DNA of 5,118 nt, from the NCBI GenBank assembly GCA_910589115.1, contig CAJUSB010000176.1:1-5118 (forward strand), read 5' to 3'. Shown piece after piece: positions 1 through 5,118 of this stretch. The stretch is from an uncultured Clostridia bacterium. Its GTDB lineage: Bacteria; Bacillota; Clostridia; Oscillospirales; Butyricicoccaceae. Every line of letters begins with the position of its first letter. Positions within the stretch are counted from its first letter, which is position 1. The notes under the pieces are model-generated. The model saw only the letters and a program-made list of their open reading frames with translations. It was not told the DNA's origin and made no database searches. A program made the translations under genes and the position numbers.

Positions 1-221
1 TTAGCCATATTGCCAGACCAGCTCCCAAGCCATATCGTGCTAACAGCTTCGCCGTTCCCTCACGGTTCCGGCTTCTCCCTTGCGGGTGGGCTACCCTGTC
101 CTATTCGCTTCCGCACAGCCCTTGCGAACTGTTTTGGGAATAGTAGGTCTTGCTAACGGAATAGCAAGTTCAATCACCGCTTTCGGTGTTGAACAATCAA
201 TTATGCGGCCTCGGGTCGCAC
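1..221 (-). mobile_element. Group II intron, 5' part (domain I), inserted in the coupling-protein gene; 3' part beyond window
   Basis: Read on the minus strand, the element starts at 221 with GTGCG, the GUGYG consensus of group II intron 5' splice sites, exactly where the coupling-protein frame leaves its expected conserved sequence. What follows is non-coding and strongly structured. A hairpin at 193-169 has arms TTCAA-CACCG and CGGTG-A-TTGAA. A second at 168-149 has 7-bp arms CTTGCTA/TAGCAAG. A longer stem opens with CTATTC (143-138) and closes with GAATAG (107-102). Then come two GNRA tetraloop hairpins, CCC-GCAA-GGG (loop 83-80) and CC-GTGA-GG (loop 63-60), the latter within a GCCG/CGGC stem. 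This resembles the domain I region of known group II introns, including the GGAACCG...GGGAACGG-GAAGC block. The intron is in the same orientation as the host gene, so it should splice from its mRNA. The intron-encoded reverse transcriptase, domains V-VI and the 3' splice site would lie left of position 1. The class was not determined. Confidence 0.87.
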
Positions 222-1196
222 TTCCATTTCCGAATCAAGGAACGCGTTCAACCTAGACAATACTGTTGAGATAACAGAAGCCATTGCCTGCTCAGCGGTA
301 TTCAATGCGGAGCCAGCAAACCACTTTGCTTTATGGTCAGGCGGCAGCTTTTCAAGAAGCAGCTGGAATTGGTTTTTTCCTTTGACCTGTGACGGCGCAA
401 GAAGCTCCTGCACCAGCTTGAACACCGAAACAATGTGACGCTGTTCGATTGGATTTCCGTCCTCGTCTTCGGTCGGAAGATACTCCGCTACCAGCATCAG
501 CATAGCAGTCAGAAGACCCTCAGCACTATCGTAGAAAAACGAATTCTGCCCGTATTGCGAAGAATCACCACCGCTTGTGTTAATCAATGTTTTTGCAAGA
601 ATTTTTGCATACTTTTCTGCCTTTGCTTTTGCCGGAAGATTATCCGGTTCTGCCTTATAAATATCCATGTAGCGATTGATTAGGTTCAGCAGATTCATGC
701 CATCTGATCGGGTTGGATTTCGCAAATCGAGTACTGCAATCTGATAGCCATAACAATCTTTTGCGATGCCTGCATAATTGCGGAACAGATCACCCTTGGT
801 ATCCGTACAAAGGAATGACATTCCCGACGCCAGCGCATATTCGATGTTGGGATACAAAAAGAACGCAGTTTTTCCGGCCCCGCTTGCAGCAGTCATCATG
901 GCGTGGATATCATCGGTATCAACCAGCGCAATCACTTTATTTTTGGGTCCTTCGCAGCCCAGGATCAGCCCTTGCTTTTTCGGTAAGTTTTTTCCTTGCC
1001 GCCATAGCTCAGGCTGGAATCGGACGCGCGTATAGGTACGTTGAATTTCCTTTTTCGTAGCCCATCGCGCAGTTCCATGTTGCCCGTCGCCTACGGTTTT
1101 AGACTTGATGTTGTCCAACGCATAATGTTCTGAACAGAACGCTAGCCCCCCGATTACGAGAATCATTAGCCCTGCCGATAAAATCAGCATCAGCAC
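222..1196 (-). CDS. VirD4/TraG-type conjugative coupling ATPase, exon 1 (N-terminal 325 residues; interrupted by group II intron)
   Basis: Type IV coupling proteins are inner-membrane hexameric ATPases that bring the relaxase-DNA complex to the conjugation channel. One hydrophobic membrane segment is visible at residues 2-21, then the typical GQHGTARWATKKE stretch (38-50), Walker A AASGAGKT (103-110), the TDTKGD block (131-136) and LDLRNPTRSDG (156-166). The rest matches VirD4-like proteins of Clostridia elements up to LDSEME (320-325). Relatives continue there with a Q-[IL]-LCFDT-like sequence for roughly another 270 residues, including Walker B. Here the frame enters GTGCG and stops at 203-201 after six intron-coded residues, so the true end of exon 1 is 222 and the gene is partial in this window. 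The insertion falls between codons (phase 0). The GTG start at 1196 has GGGGGTGA 7 nt upstream (measured from its GGGGG); ATG at 1190 is the alternative. It overlaps the Toprim gene by 7 nt, implying one mRNA and translational coupling. Confidence 0.9.
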
Positions 1197-1208
1197 ATGC
1201 TCACCCCC
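1188..1208 (-). promoter_or_regulatory. Ribosome binding site and stop/start overlap for the coupling-protein gene
   Basis: On the minus strand GGGGGTGA (1208-1201) matches the extended Shine-Dalgarno GGAGGTGA with one A-to-G change that still allows a G-U pair. It lies inside the last codons of the Toprim gene. Spacing from GGGGG is 7 nt to GTG at 1196 and 13 nt to ATG at 1190, so the Shine-Dalgarno favours GTG. The upstream stop TGA (1192-1190) forms TGATG with the ATG at 1190, a usual layout for termination-reinitiation. Either start gives nearly the same protein (325 or 323 exon-1 residues). Confidence 0.6.
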
Positions 1209-2623
1209 ATTTCAATTTGTTGTTGCTGCGGTTGATGCTGCAAATCGGTTTCGTATTTCACAACTGCTTTCGCGCAGGATGCCGCTAAATGCAGCCATGC
1301 ATAAGCAATCGCTTCCTTCTCAGGTTTAGTACGAATGCCCTGCGCAGTAGTTTTTGTCATCACCGTTTGATACTCTGACATAAGCTCATCTGCACGGTTT
1401 TTTAATGCCGTTTGGTTACGATTCGGCCAAATTTCAGCCTGTAAGAAAGCTGCAATCTGATTTTCGTCCACCGGCTCACGGAGCTGACGGCGTTCCCGTA
1501 ACGCAACCGATAAGGCAAACGCCGACGCAGCTTCCATACGTTCCATTGCGCGGTCAAGGTTTCCATATTGCAGATCACGCGCGAATCCATGCAGCAGCGA
1601 TGGAATTTTCTGTGCTGCATATTTCGGATTTGCTTTGTCTGTAAGCACTGCAATCCGCTCACAGACTGACGGCGCAAGAAGCATCTGCGGGTGTTCCTCC
1701 GCTGACTCGGCGGAGAAATTGCAGGCCGCAAACAATTCCGCATTCCAATCCTTGCAGGACGGCAACCCTGCGACTACGTCATGGTATCCTTTTTCGCAAA
1801 GGATTTCCCGGAGCCGTCCGACTGCGGTAATGCCTGCCGGATCGTGATCGAGACACAGCGCGATCCGCTGTATCTTCGGATTCTGCTTCAGCATCCAACG
1901 CATGGCGTGTTCGCTTGTTCCACATAATGCAACGTAGCTATGCTTCTGCCAGTCCTTCTGATACAGCGTCACAAAAGACATCAGATCGATGGGCGCTTCA
2001 AAAACATACAGCCGCCTGCTGGTTCCAATGTGATGGAAGCTGCACCTCGCATCACTGCCGATTACGTTGCGTTTGAACGGCTGGTCGCTCAGTCCACGCT
2101 TGTGCGCATGACGGGTAACGCCGTGTTCATCCTTCCCGACGAACACGGCGTTGTGCTGCTCCATATTATTGAACTTTTCACAGCTCTCGTAGAGCAATCC
2201 AGAATCCGCGAAGGCTTTTACGACGTTGCTTCCGATTAAACGTTTTTTGGTCAGATACGCAAATGCCCGCCGCATATCTGGATTCGCTTCGGGTAACACA
2301 AACGGCTGCGACGGTTTGGGCGGCTCACGAGCCTGCCGCTTCACCGGCTGATAGGTTTCACCCTGTTCGCCGCCAAGCAAACGGTTTACAGCTTCTGCGT
2401 AACCTACACCATAGAACTTCTGCACGAACGAAATCGAGCCGCCGCCCTGCTGCGCGGAATGATCGTACCAACGGTTGCCATTGACGGTGATGCTGTGATC
2501 GCTGGCAAGGCGTTTTTCTCGACCAGAGGGAAGCAGTTTTTCTCCCTGTCGCCGCAAAAATTCAACCAAATCCACACTGCTTGCTCGCTGCTTCTGCTCC
2601 TCCGTAAAATGGATGTACGGCAT
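1190..2623 (-). CDS. DUF3991 / Toprim domain protein, primase-like, of a conjugative element
   Basis: This 477-residue protein combines a DnaG-like N-terminus, a DUF3991 region and a Toprim fold. Residues 17-84 resemble the CHC2 zinc-finger region of bacterial primase (RWYDHSAQQGGGSISFV, then YAEAVNRLLGG), but the metal-binding cysteines are absent. DUF3991 covers roughly 108-200. Toprim covers about 203-275, with the catalytic glutamate E209 in FEAPIDLMS and the acidic pair D259/D261 in LDHDPAG. KDWN (291-294) follows, as in relatives. The C-terminal 180 residues are helical-looking and end in a Q-rich tail. Toprim residues coordinate Mg2+ in primases and topoisomerases, so a role in priming or processing transferred single strands is inferred, not shown. 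The ATG at 2623 was chosen because AAAGGAG (2639-2633) sits 9 nt upstream. The frame stays open to 2662, but that part has no Shine-Dalgarno and no family resemblance. The gene overlaps the downstream coupling-protein gene. Confidence 0.85.
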   Translation of the reverse strand: MPYIHFTEEQKQRASSVDLVEFLRRQGEKLLPSGREKRLASDHSITVNGNRWYDHSAQQGGGSISFVQKFYGVGYAEAVNRLLGGEQGETYQPVKRQAREPPKPSQPFVLPEANPDMRRAFAYLTKKRLIGSNVVKAFADSGLLYESCEKFNNMEQHNAVFVGKDEHGVTRHAHKRGLSDQPFKRNVIGSDARCSFHHIGTSRRLYVFEAPIDLMSFVTLYQKDWQKHSYVALCGTSEHAMRWMLKQNPKIQRIALCLDHDPAGITAVGRLREILCEKGYHDVVAGLPSCKDWNAELFAACNFSAESAEEHPQMLLAPSVCERIAVLTDKANPKYAAQKIPSLLHGFARDLQYGNLDRAMERMEAASAFALSVALRERRQLREPVDENQIAAFLQAEIWPNRNQTALKNRADELMSEYQTVMTKTTAQGIRTKPEKEAIAYAWLHLAASCAKAVVKYETDLQHQPQQQQIEMGVSMC

Positions 2624-2651
2624 TTTATCACACTCCTTTGTTAACCGGTTC

Positions 2652-2662
2652 TTGCATTGCAA
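2652..2662. repeat. Perfect palindrome TTGCA-T-TGCAA overlapping the -35 element
   Basis: TTGCATTGCAA is an inverted repeat with 5-bp arms and a one-base centre. It covers the proposed -35 of the plus-strand promoter and lies 29 nt upstream of the minus-strand Toprim start. Its position between divergent genes suggests a possible operator for a dimeric regulator, but it is short and only one copy was seen, so chance is possible. Confidence 0.3.
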
Positions 2663-2680
2663 TCAATCATCTGCGATAAT
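2652..2680 (+). promoter_or_regulatory. Candidate sigma-A promoter with extended -10 for the plus-strand gene
   Basis: TTGCAT (2652-2657) as -35 and GATAAT (2675-2680) as -10 are separated by 17 nt. The -10 is preceded by TGC (2672-2674), an extended -10 TGn motif that compensates for the weak -35. Transcription would begin near 2687, giving a leader of about 40 nt before the GTG at 2726. It is the best promoter-like sequence seen in the 102-nt region between the divergent genes. Confidence 0.55.
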
Positions 2681-2711
2681 AAATACAGAGTTTCATGGAT
2701 TTAAGACAGGC

Positions 2712-2717
2712 AGGAGG
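2712..2717 (+). promoter_or_regulatory. Ribosome binding site that fixes the GTG start at 2726
   Basis: AGGAGG is a full Shine-Dalgarno, 8 nt from GTG at 2726. An ATG at 2722 lies only 4 nt away from it, in another frame, and opens a low-quality frame rich in Cys and Arg, so the GTG is the better start. Confidence 0.75.
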
Positions 2718-2725
2718 GGCGATGT

Positions 2726-3175
2726 GTGAACAATATCGAATTGACAAAAAAGGTACGTTCTGCAATGTACTGCCAGTGCCGGAGGCGCGGCTACGCTGCC
2801 CCTGTAGACGTACTGATGGAGATCGGTGTCCTTTCAAAAAGCGAATACGAAGATTGGCGATTTGGGCGAATTCCTTATCTGGAAAGCGTATGCCATATCA
2901 ACCTTCATAAGCTTTCCTTTATCATGCACCAAATGCGTGTTTACGCTAAAAACAATGGTCTACGGCCTTCTTTTTGCTGTTATAAGCAATGGGGCGTGAA
3001 AAAGAAAAACGGCCAGGGCCGTAAACCAGTGATTCAGCTGCGATTCAGCAAAAGTCACAATCCGGAAGTTGAAAAATGGTACTCGACACATTTTGTAGAT
3101 GCCAGGAGAATCAAGGAGTTAAAATCCGCGAAGGAATCAAAGACTGTAGAAAGTGCCGAGGTCACTGAGCCTTAA
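2726..3175 (+). CDS. Uncharacterised conserved-type small basic protein, antiparallel to the transfer genes
   Basis: The 149-residue product is of a kind I associate with Clostridia mobile elements but for which I know no assigned function. Visible features are a basic N-terminus with CQCRRRGYAAPVDVLMEIG (16-34), an EDWRFGRIPYLE block (42-53), a likely helical stretch around NLHKLSFIMHQMRVYA (59-74), a lysine-rich turn GVKKKNGQGRK (90-100), and LRFSKS with EKWYSTHFVD (105-125). The last 20 residues are a charged tail. There is no signal peptide, membrane segment or obvious enzyme motif. The five cysteines (16, 18, 56, 84, 85) do not form a recognisable zinc finger. Basic composition and position allow a nucleic-acid-binding or regulatory role, but that is inference. 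It has its own promoter candidate and a strong Shine-Dalgarno. It is divergent from the Toprim gene and convergent with the DUF3848-like gene, overlapping the latter by 4 nt at the stops. Confidence 0.85.
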   Translation: MNNIELTKKVRSAMYCQCRRRGYAAPVDVLMEIGVLSKSEYEDWRFGRIPYLESVCHINLHKLSFIMHQMRVYAKNNGLRPSFCCYKQWGVKKKNGQGRKPVIQLRFSKSHNPEVEKWYSTHFVDARRIKELKSAKESKTVESAEVTEP

Positions 3176-3198
3176 CTCATGTGCAATCCATCACTTTC
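3149..3198. terminator. Imperfect hairpin over the shared convergent stop codons, possible bidirectional terminator
   Basis: Outer arms GAAAGTG (3149-3155) and CACTTTC (3192-3198) enclose an inner stem CACTGAG (3163-3169) / CTCA-T-GTG (3176-3183), which has one bulged T and the loop CCTTAA. The loop contains the overlapping stop codons of the two convergent genes. An unpaired 7/8-nt internal loop separates the two stems, and neither strand shows a clear U-tract after the stem, so this is not a textbook intrinsic terminator. It may act as a weak two-way terminator or transcript end, or be chance. Confidence 0.25.
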
Positions 3199-3534
3199 CG
3201 GCGTTTCCATTTCATACATTTCCTCCGCGTCGCCAGTATCGATCAGCCGCCACAAAACGTGGTCGAGAGCTTCATCAATTACGGAGACATCAGAACCATT
3301 TTCGGAAAGCCAGCCGTCACTGACCACCTCTAACGGATTTTTGAATTGCAAAAGATATTCGGCCTGCTCATCGGAAATCTGCTGTGGAAGCTCGTTTGCC
3401 ATGAGCTGGACTGCCGCAATTTCTTCTGCTTTCTGAATCAGTTCCGTCGCCGAAAGCTGCATCCACTGGTTATAATAATCGGTATAGCAGTTTTCAATTT
3501 TCTGCTGAAACTGTTCTTTCGTAATATCACTCAC
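3172..3534 (-). CDS. Small acidic DUF3848-like protein, function unknown
   Basis: The 120-residue product has no membrane segment or signal peptide and is strongly acidic, most of all in its C-terminal third (residues 78-116). The order of a helical N-terminus (FQQKIENCYTDYYNQWM, 9-25), a region ending in ELIQKAEEIA, then ISDEQAEYLLQFKNPLEVV (53-71) and a final helix VIDEALDHVLWRL (85-97) resembles DUF3848 proteins, which are common in Clostridia mobile elements. This is from memory of the family and is tentative. The start is GTG at 3534, supported by GGAGG (3545-3541) 6 nt upstream. It follows the relaxase by 20 nt and so is probably cotranscribed with it. Its TAA (3174-3172) overlaps the stop of the plus-strand gene. 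Role unknown; DNA mimicry or a partner of the relaxase would be guesses based only on charge and position. Confidence 0.8.
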   Translation of the reverse strand: MSDITKEQFQQKIENCYTDYYNQWMQLSATELIQKAEEIAAVQLMANELPQQISDEQAEYLLQFKNPLEVVSDGWLSENGSDVSVIDEALDHVLWRLIDTGDAEEMYEMETPESDGLHMS

Positions 3535-3540
3535 GGTATC

Positions 3541-3545
3541 CCTCC
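3541..3545 (-). promoter_or_regulatory. Ribosome binding site supporting the GTG start at 3534
   Basis: GGAGG on the minus strand lies 6 nt before GTG at 3534, within the 20-nt gap after the relaxase stop. No ATG in the same frame is near, so this site decides the start. Confidence 0.7.
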
Positions 3546-3554
3546 GATTCTCAA

Positions 3555-4919
3555 TTACATGTTCATAGAATTCTCATGGTCGTCAGCCTTATGACCGAGA
3601 GCTATTTTCTTCTCACGAATTTTCTGACGCAGTTTGCTGTCCACCGAGACGCGAAGAACGCCCTCCGCTGGCGGCTGCTGGTCGCGGAAAATATTGCCCA
3701 TGTGGTGCAGCAAGCGTGTTGCCGCTTGAGCAATTGAAGCGGGCTGACGCACCTGCGCTTCTGGATTTTGAACGCCTGCGAAAACTCGCTGCGGGTCTGC
3801 ACCCATGCGCACGGCTTCCTCAATCACAAGGTTTTTAATGCGCTTGAATTCCTTCTGCTGTGATAGCGGAACCCGCTCCGGCATGGTATCCCTGTACGTT
3901 TGCAGCACATCTTCGCGAAGTTCATACCACAAGTTATAGGCTTTCGCGATGCAAGGGTCTTTACATAGCCCGTCAACGATTTCATCCACGATAGACTTCA
4001 GCGGCGCTTTCAAGTATCCATACTTTTTCTTACCAGAGGTCGTTTTCAGCTTTTTCGACAGATGCTTCATCAGCTGCTCAATGCGCTCGTTTTCGAGTGT
4101 GCCGTCCTGCATCTGTGTCGCCATCTGACGCATAATCTCTGTTGCCGATCTGGTCAAATCGTCGCGGCGCTCGGTCTGGCGCGAGTAGATTTCAGTCAGT
4201 TCCTGACGGAAAATCTGCTTTGCCAGCGTGGATTTAATGTTTTCGATTCCCTTGCCGGTAAGAAATCCTTTGGACGGATCAGCCGAGTAGCACACCATAT
4301 GCACGTGTGGATGATTCCCTTCGTCGTGAAAAGCAGCATACCATCGGAAATCCTCCCATGGGATTTTCATTGCTTTTGCAATCTCCATTGCATTCGAGGA
4401 TAACAGCGACCGCCAATTTTCCGCATTATCATAGCCGAGCCGTTCCGCATCTTCACGGCGTAGAGAGATGATCGGCAGCCATACGTTTCCGGGATGCTGG
4501 GCAATTTCTTCTGCAACCTGTGACAGTACAATCGAATCCTCGGAACCGTTAAAAAGGCCGTGCGATCCCATCCGCACCGCGCGGGGACGCTTGGCAATGT
4601 ACTCAAGATAATTTTCGCGCTTCGCGATCTGATTGAGGTTATCTTCCAGCGCCCGCGTGATGAATTCGGAAGCATTGCCTTGCGTCGGAGTCTGCACAAA
4701 ATCCTGATATTCAAACAGCCCGCGACTTAACGGAAATTCCCGCGCGAGCTGTTCAATCAGTTCTTTTTGTTTTTCCGTTGCAGGCAAGTTTTTACTTCCG
4801 GGATCGATACGTTCTGCGCCATCACGGGTAGCAATGTAGTTAACCATATTTTTCAGATGCGCTGGAGTGCGTTTCGACTTGCCTTTAATGTACGGGCACT
4901 TAAAAATCAATCTGGGCAT
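3555..4919 (-). CDS. mobP3: MobP3-type relaxase
   Basis: Relaxases nick one strand at oriT, stay bound to its 5' end through a tyrosine, and lead the strand into the recipient. This 454-residue protein has the layout of MobP3 relaxases. The N-terminus RLIFKCPYIKG is followed by HLKNMVNYIATRDG, where Y28 is the likely catalytic tyrosine. Further blocks are ENYLEYIAKRPR (102-113), NVWLPIISLRREDAERLGYD (145-164), and the metal-binding histidine motif FHDEGNHPHVHMVCYS (197-212), where H198, H203, H205 and H207 are candidates for the triad. The C-terminal half carries SGKKKYGYLKAPLK (295-308) and PLSQQKEFKRIKNLVI (351-366), then a variable tail. Length and motif order look intact. ATG at 4919 follows the upstream stop by 14 nt; a modest AAGG (4935-4932), overlapping that stop codon, serves as Shine-Dalgarno. 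It is probably made with its upstream neighbour, and its partner in transfer is the coupling protein at the left end. Confidence 0.92.
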   Translation of the reverse strand: MPRLIFKCPYIKGKSKRTPAHLKNMVNYIATRDGAERIDPGSKNLPATEKQKELIEQLAREFPLSRGLFEYQDFVQTPTQGNASEFITRALEDNLNQIAKRENYLEYIAKRPRAVRMGSHGLFNGSEDSIVLSQVAEEIAQHPGNVWLPIISLRREDAERLGYDNAENWRSLLSSNAMEIAKAMKIPWEDFRWYAAFHDEGNHPHVHMVCYSADPSKGFLTGKGIENIKSTLAKQIFRQELTEIYSRQTERRDDLTRSATEIMRQMATQMQDGTLENERIEQLMKHLSKKLKTTSGKKKYGYLKAPLKSIVDEIVDGLCKDPCIAKAYNLWYELREDVLQTYRDTMPERVPLSQQKEFKRIKNLVIEEAVRMGADPQRVFAGVQNPEAQVRQPASIAQAATRLLHHMGNIFRDQQPPAEGVLRVSVDSKLRQKIREKKIALGHKADDHENSMNM

Positions 4920-4933
4920 GAAGTTTCACTACC

Positions 4934-5118
4934 TTATCTGCCGTTCTGGAATTCAACTGCATCCTTAAACGTGATATTGCCGTTGGACTTTTTCACGTCG
5001 CGAACGCACTGTCCGCGCAGCCGGTCAAGGTCAGCGGCGTTTATCTCCATCCCAACCGCGAGCACGTTCATCATCATTGACATTTCGACAGCCATTTTGA
5101 ACAGCAGCCGAGCAATAC
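4934..5118 (-). CDS. C-terminal 60 residues of a small protein upstream of the relaxase, probable relaxosome accessory protein
   Basis: Reading the minus strand from the right edge gives an open frame that ends with TAA at 4936-4934; the 5' end is outside the window. The visible residues begin IARLLFKMAVEMSMMMNVLA, continue through DLDRLRGQC and end with a KSNGNITFKDAVEFQ-like tail. The methionine-rich helix and the RLRG block are of the type I recall in short proteins coded just before MobP-class relaxases in Firmicutes elements. By analogy with MobC-like accessory factors, such a protein could help the relaxase bind or open oriT; the family was not confirmed. The stop is 14 nt from the relaxase start, and the AAGG proposed as the relaxase Shine-Dalgarno begins inside the stop codon, which suggests coupled translation. 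Confidence 0.75.
   Translation of the reverse strand, partial: IARLLFKMAVEMSMMMNVLAVGMEINAADLDRLRGQCVRDVKKSNGNITFKDAVEFQNGR

Noticed and set aside
3..35. Direct repeat AGCCATAT at 3-10 and 28-35
   Set aside because: Eight bases within a structured intron region. It is too short to call a target-site duplication or recombination site.
201..221. The residues VRPEAA and stop as the natural C-terminus of the coupling protein
   Set aside because: The family runs to roughly 600 residues and needs a Walker B half. The break occurs exactly at a GTGCG 5' splice consensus followed by structured RNA, so these codons are intron sequence.
435..1060. Plus-strand open frames opposite the coupling-protein gene
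   Set aside because: They are reverse-strand shadows of a well-recognised gene, with no Shine-Dalgarno that I could support and no family resemblance.
1402..2484. Several open frames on both strands inside the Toprim gene
   Set aside because: They lie entirely within a recognised coding region, and their products are low-complexity Arg/Ser-rich or otherwise unlike known proteins.
2624..2662. Upstream extension of the Toprim protein by 13 residues (MQCKNRLTKECDK)
   Set aside because: There is no Shine-Dalgarno before 2662, and the extension contains the good AAAGGAG site that serves the ATG at 2623.
2641..2725. Minus-strand promoter for the Toprim gene (TTGATT, 17 nt, TAACAA; or TTAAAT, 17 nt, TATTAT)
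   Set aside because: The first pair matches only about half of each consensus box; the second has a fair -10 but a poor -35. Neither stands out from background in AT-rich sequence.
2722..2910. Alternative frame from ATG 2722 or the earlier ATG at 2695
   Set aside because: The ATG at 2722 is too close to the Shine-Dalgarno, the product is Cys/Arg/Pro-rich and unlike a folded protein, and the frame is overlapped by the better 149-codon gene.
4062..4403. Plus-strand 113-codon frame opposite the relaxase
   Set aside because: It is the antisense of the conserved histidine-motif region of the relaxase, whose coding constraint explains the open frame.

Overview
The window looks like part of the transfer region of an integrative and conjugative or mobilizable element from a low- to mid-GC Firmicute, most likely a gut Clostridia (Oscillospirales or Lachnospirales type). 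The assignment rests on the protein families, which I recognise from Clostridia elements (MobP3-type relaxase, DUF3991/Toprim protein, VirD4-like coupling protein), on strong Shine-Dalgarno sites of the GGAGG type and on the use of GTG starts. No database search was run. No integrase, oriT, cargo gene, RNA gene or CRISPR array is visible, so the element's ends and full type cannot be stated.

All genes but one lie on the minus strand and read from the right edge to the left. In transcription order they are: the 3' end of a small gene that probably encodes a relaxosome accessory protein (4934-5118, cut by the window edge); the MobP3-type relaxase (3555-4919); a small acidic DUF3848-like protein (3172-3534); a Toprim/DUF3991 primase-like protein (1190-2623); and the N-terminal half of a VirD4/TraG-type coupling protein (222-1196). 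Gaps are short (14 and 20 nt), and the last two genes overlap at their stop/start. One uncharacterised gene of 149 codons (2726-3175) is on the opposite strand in the middle of this set. It has its own good promoter candidate, and its stop codon overlaps the stop of the DUF3848-like gene in a shared TTAA.

The most notable point is at the left end. The coupling-protein reading frame runs normally up to the conserved stretch ending SEME (position 222). On the minus strand it then meets GTGCG followed by about 220 nt of highly structured, non-coding sequence with nested hairpins and GNRA tetraloops. This is the 5' part of a group II intron, inserted in the sense orientation between two codons. 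The apparent C-terminus of the open frame (VRPEAA then stop) is therefore intron sequence, and the second exon, with the Walker B half of the ATPase, must lie beyond the left edge of the window.

Together the genes fit one job. The accessory protein and relaxase nick and carry the DNA, the coupling ATPase hands the relaxosome to the mating channel, and the Toprim protein probably acts on single-stranded DNA during transfer or establishment. If the intron reading is right, making functional coupling protein depends on RNA splicing. No gene-free stretch longer than about 300 nt exists; the only sizeable non-genic parts are the intron (1-221) and the divergent promoter region (2624-2725).
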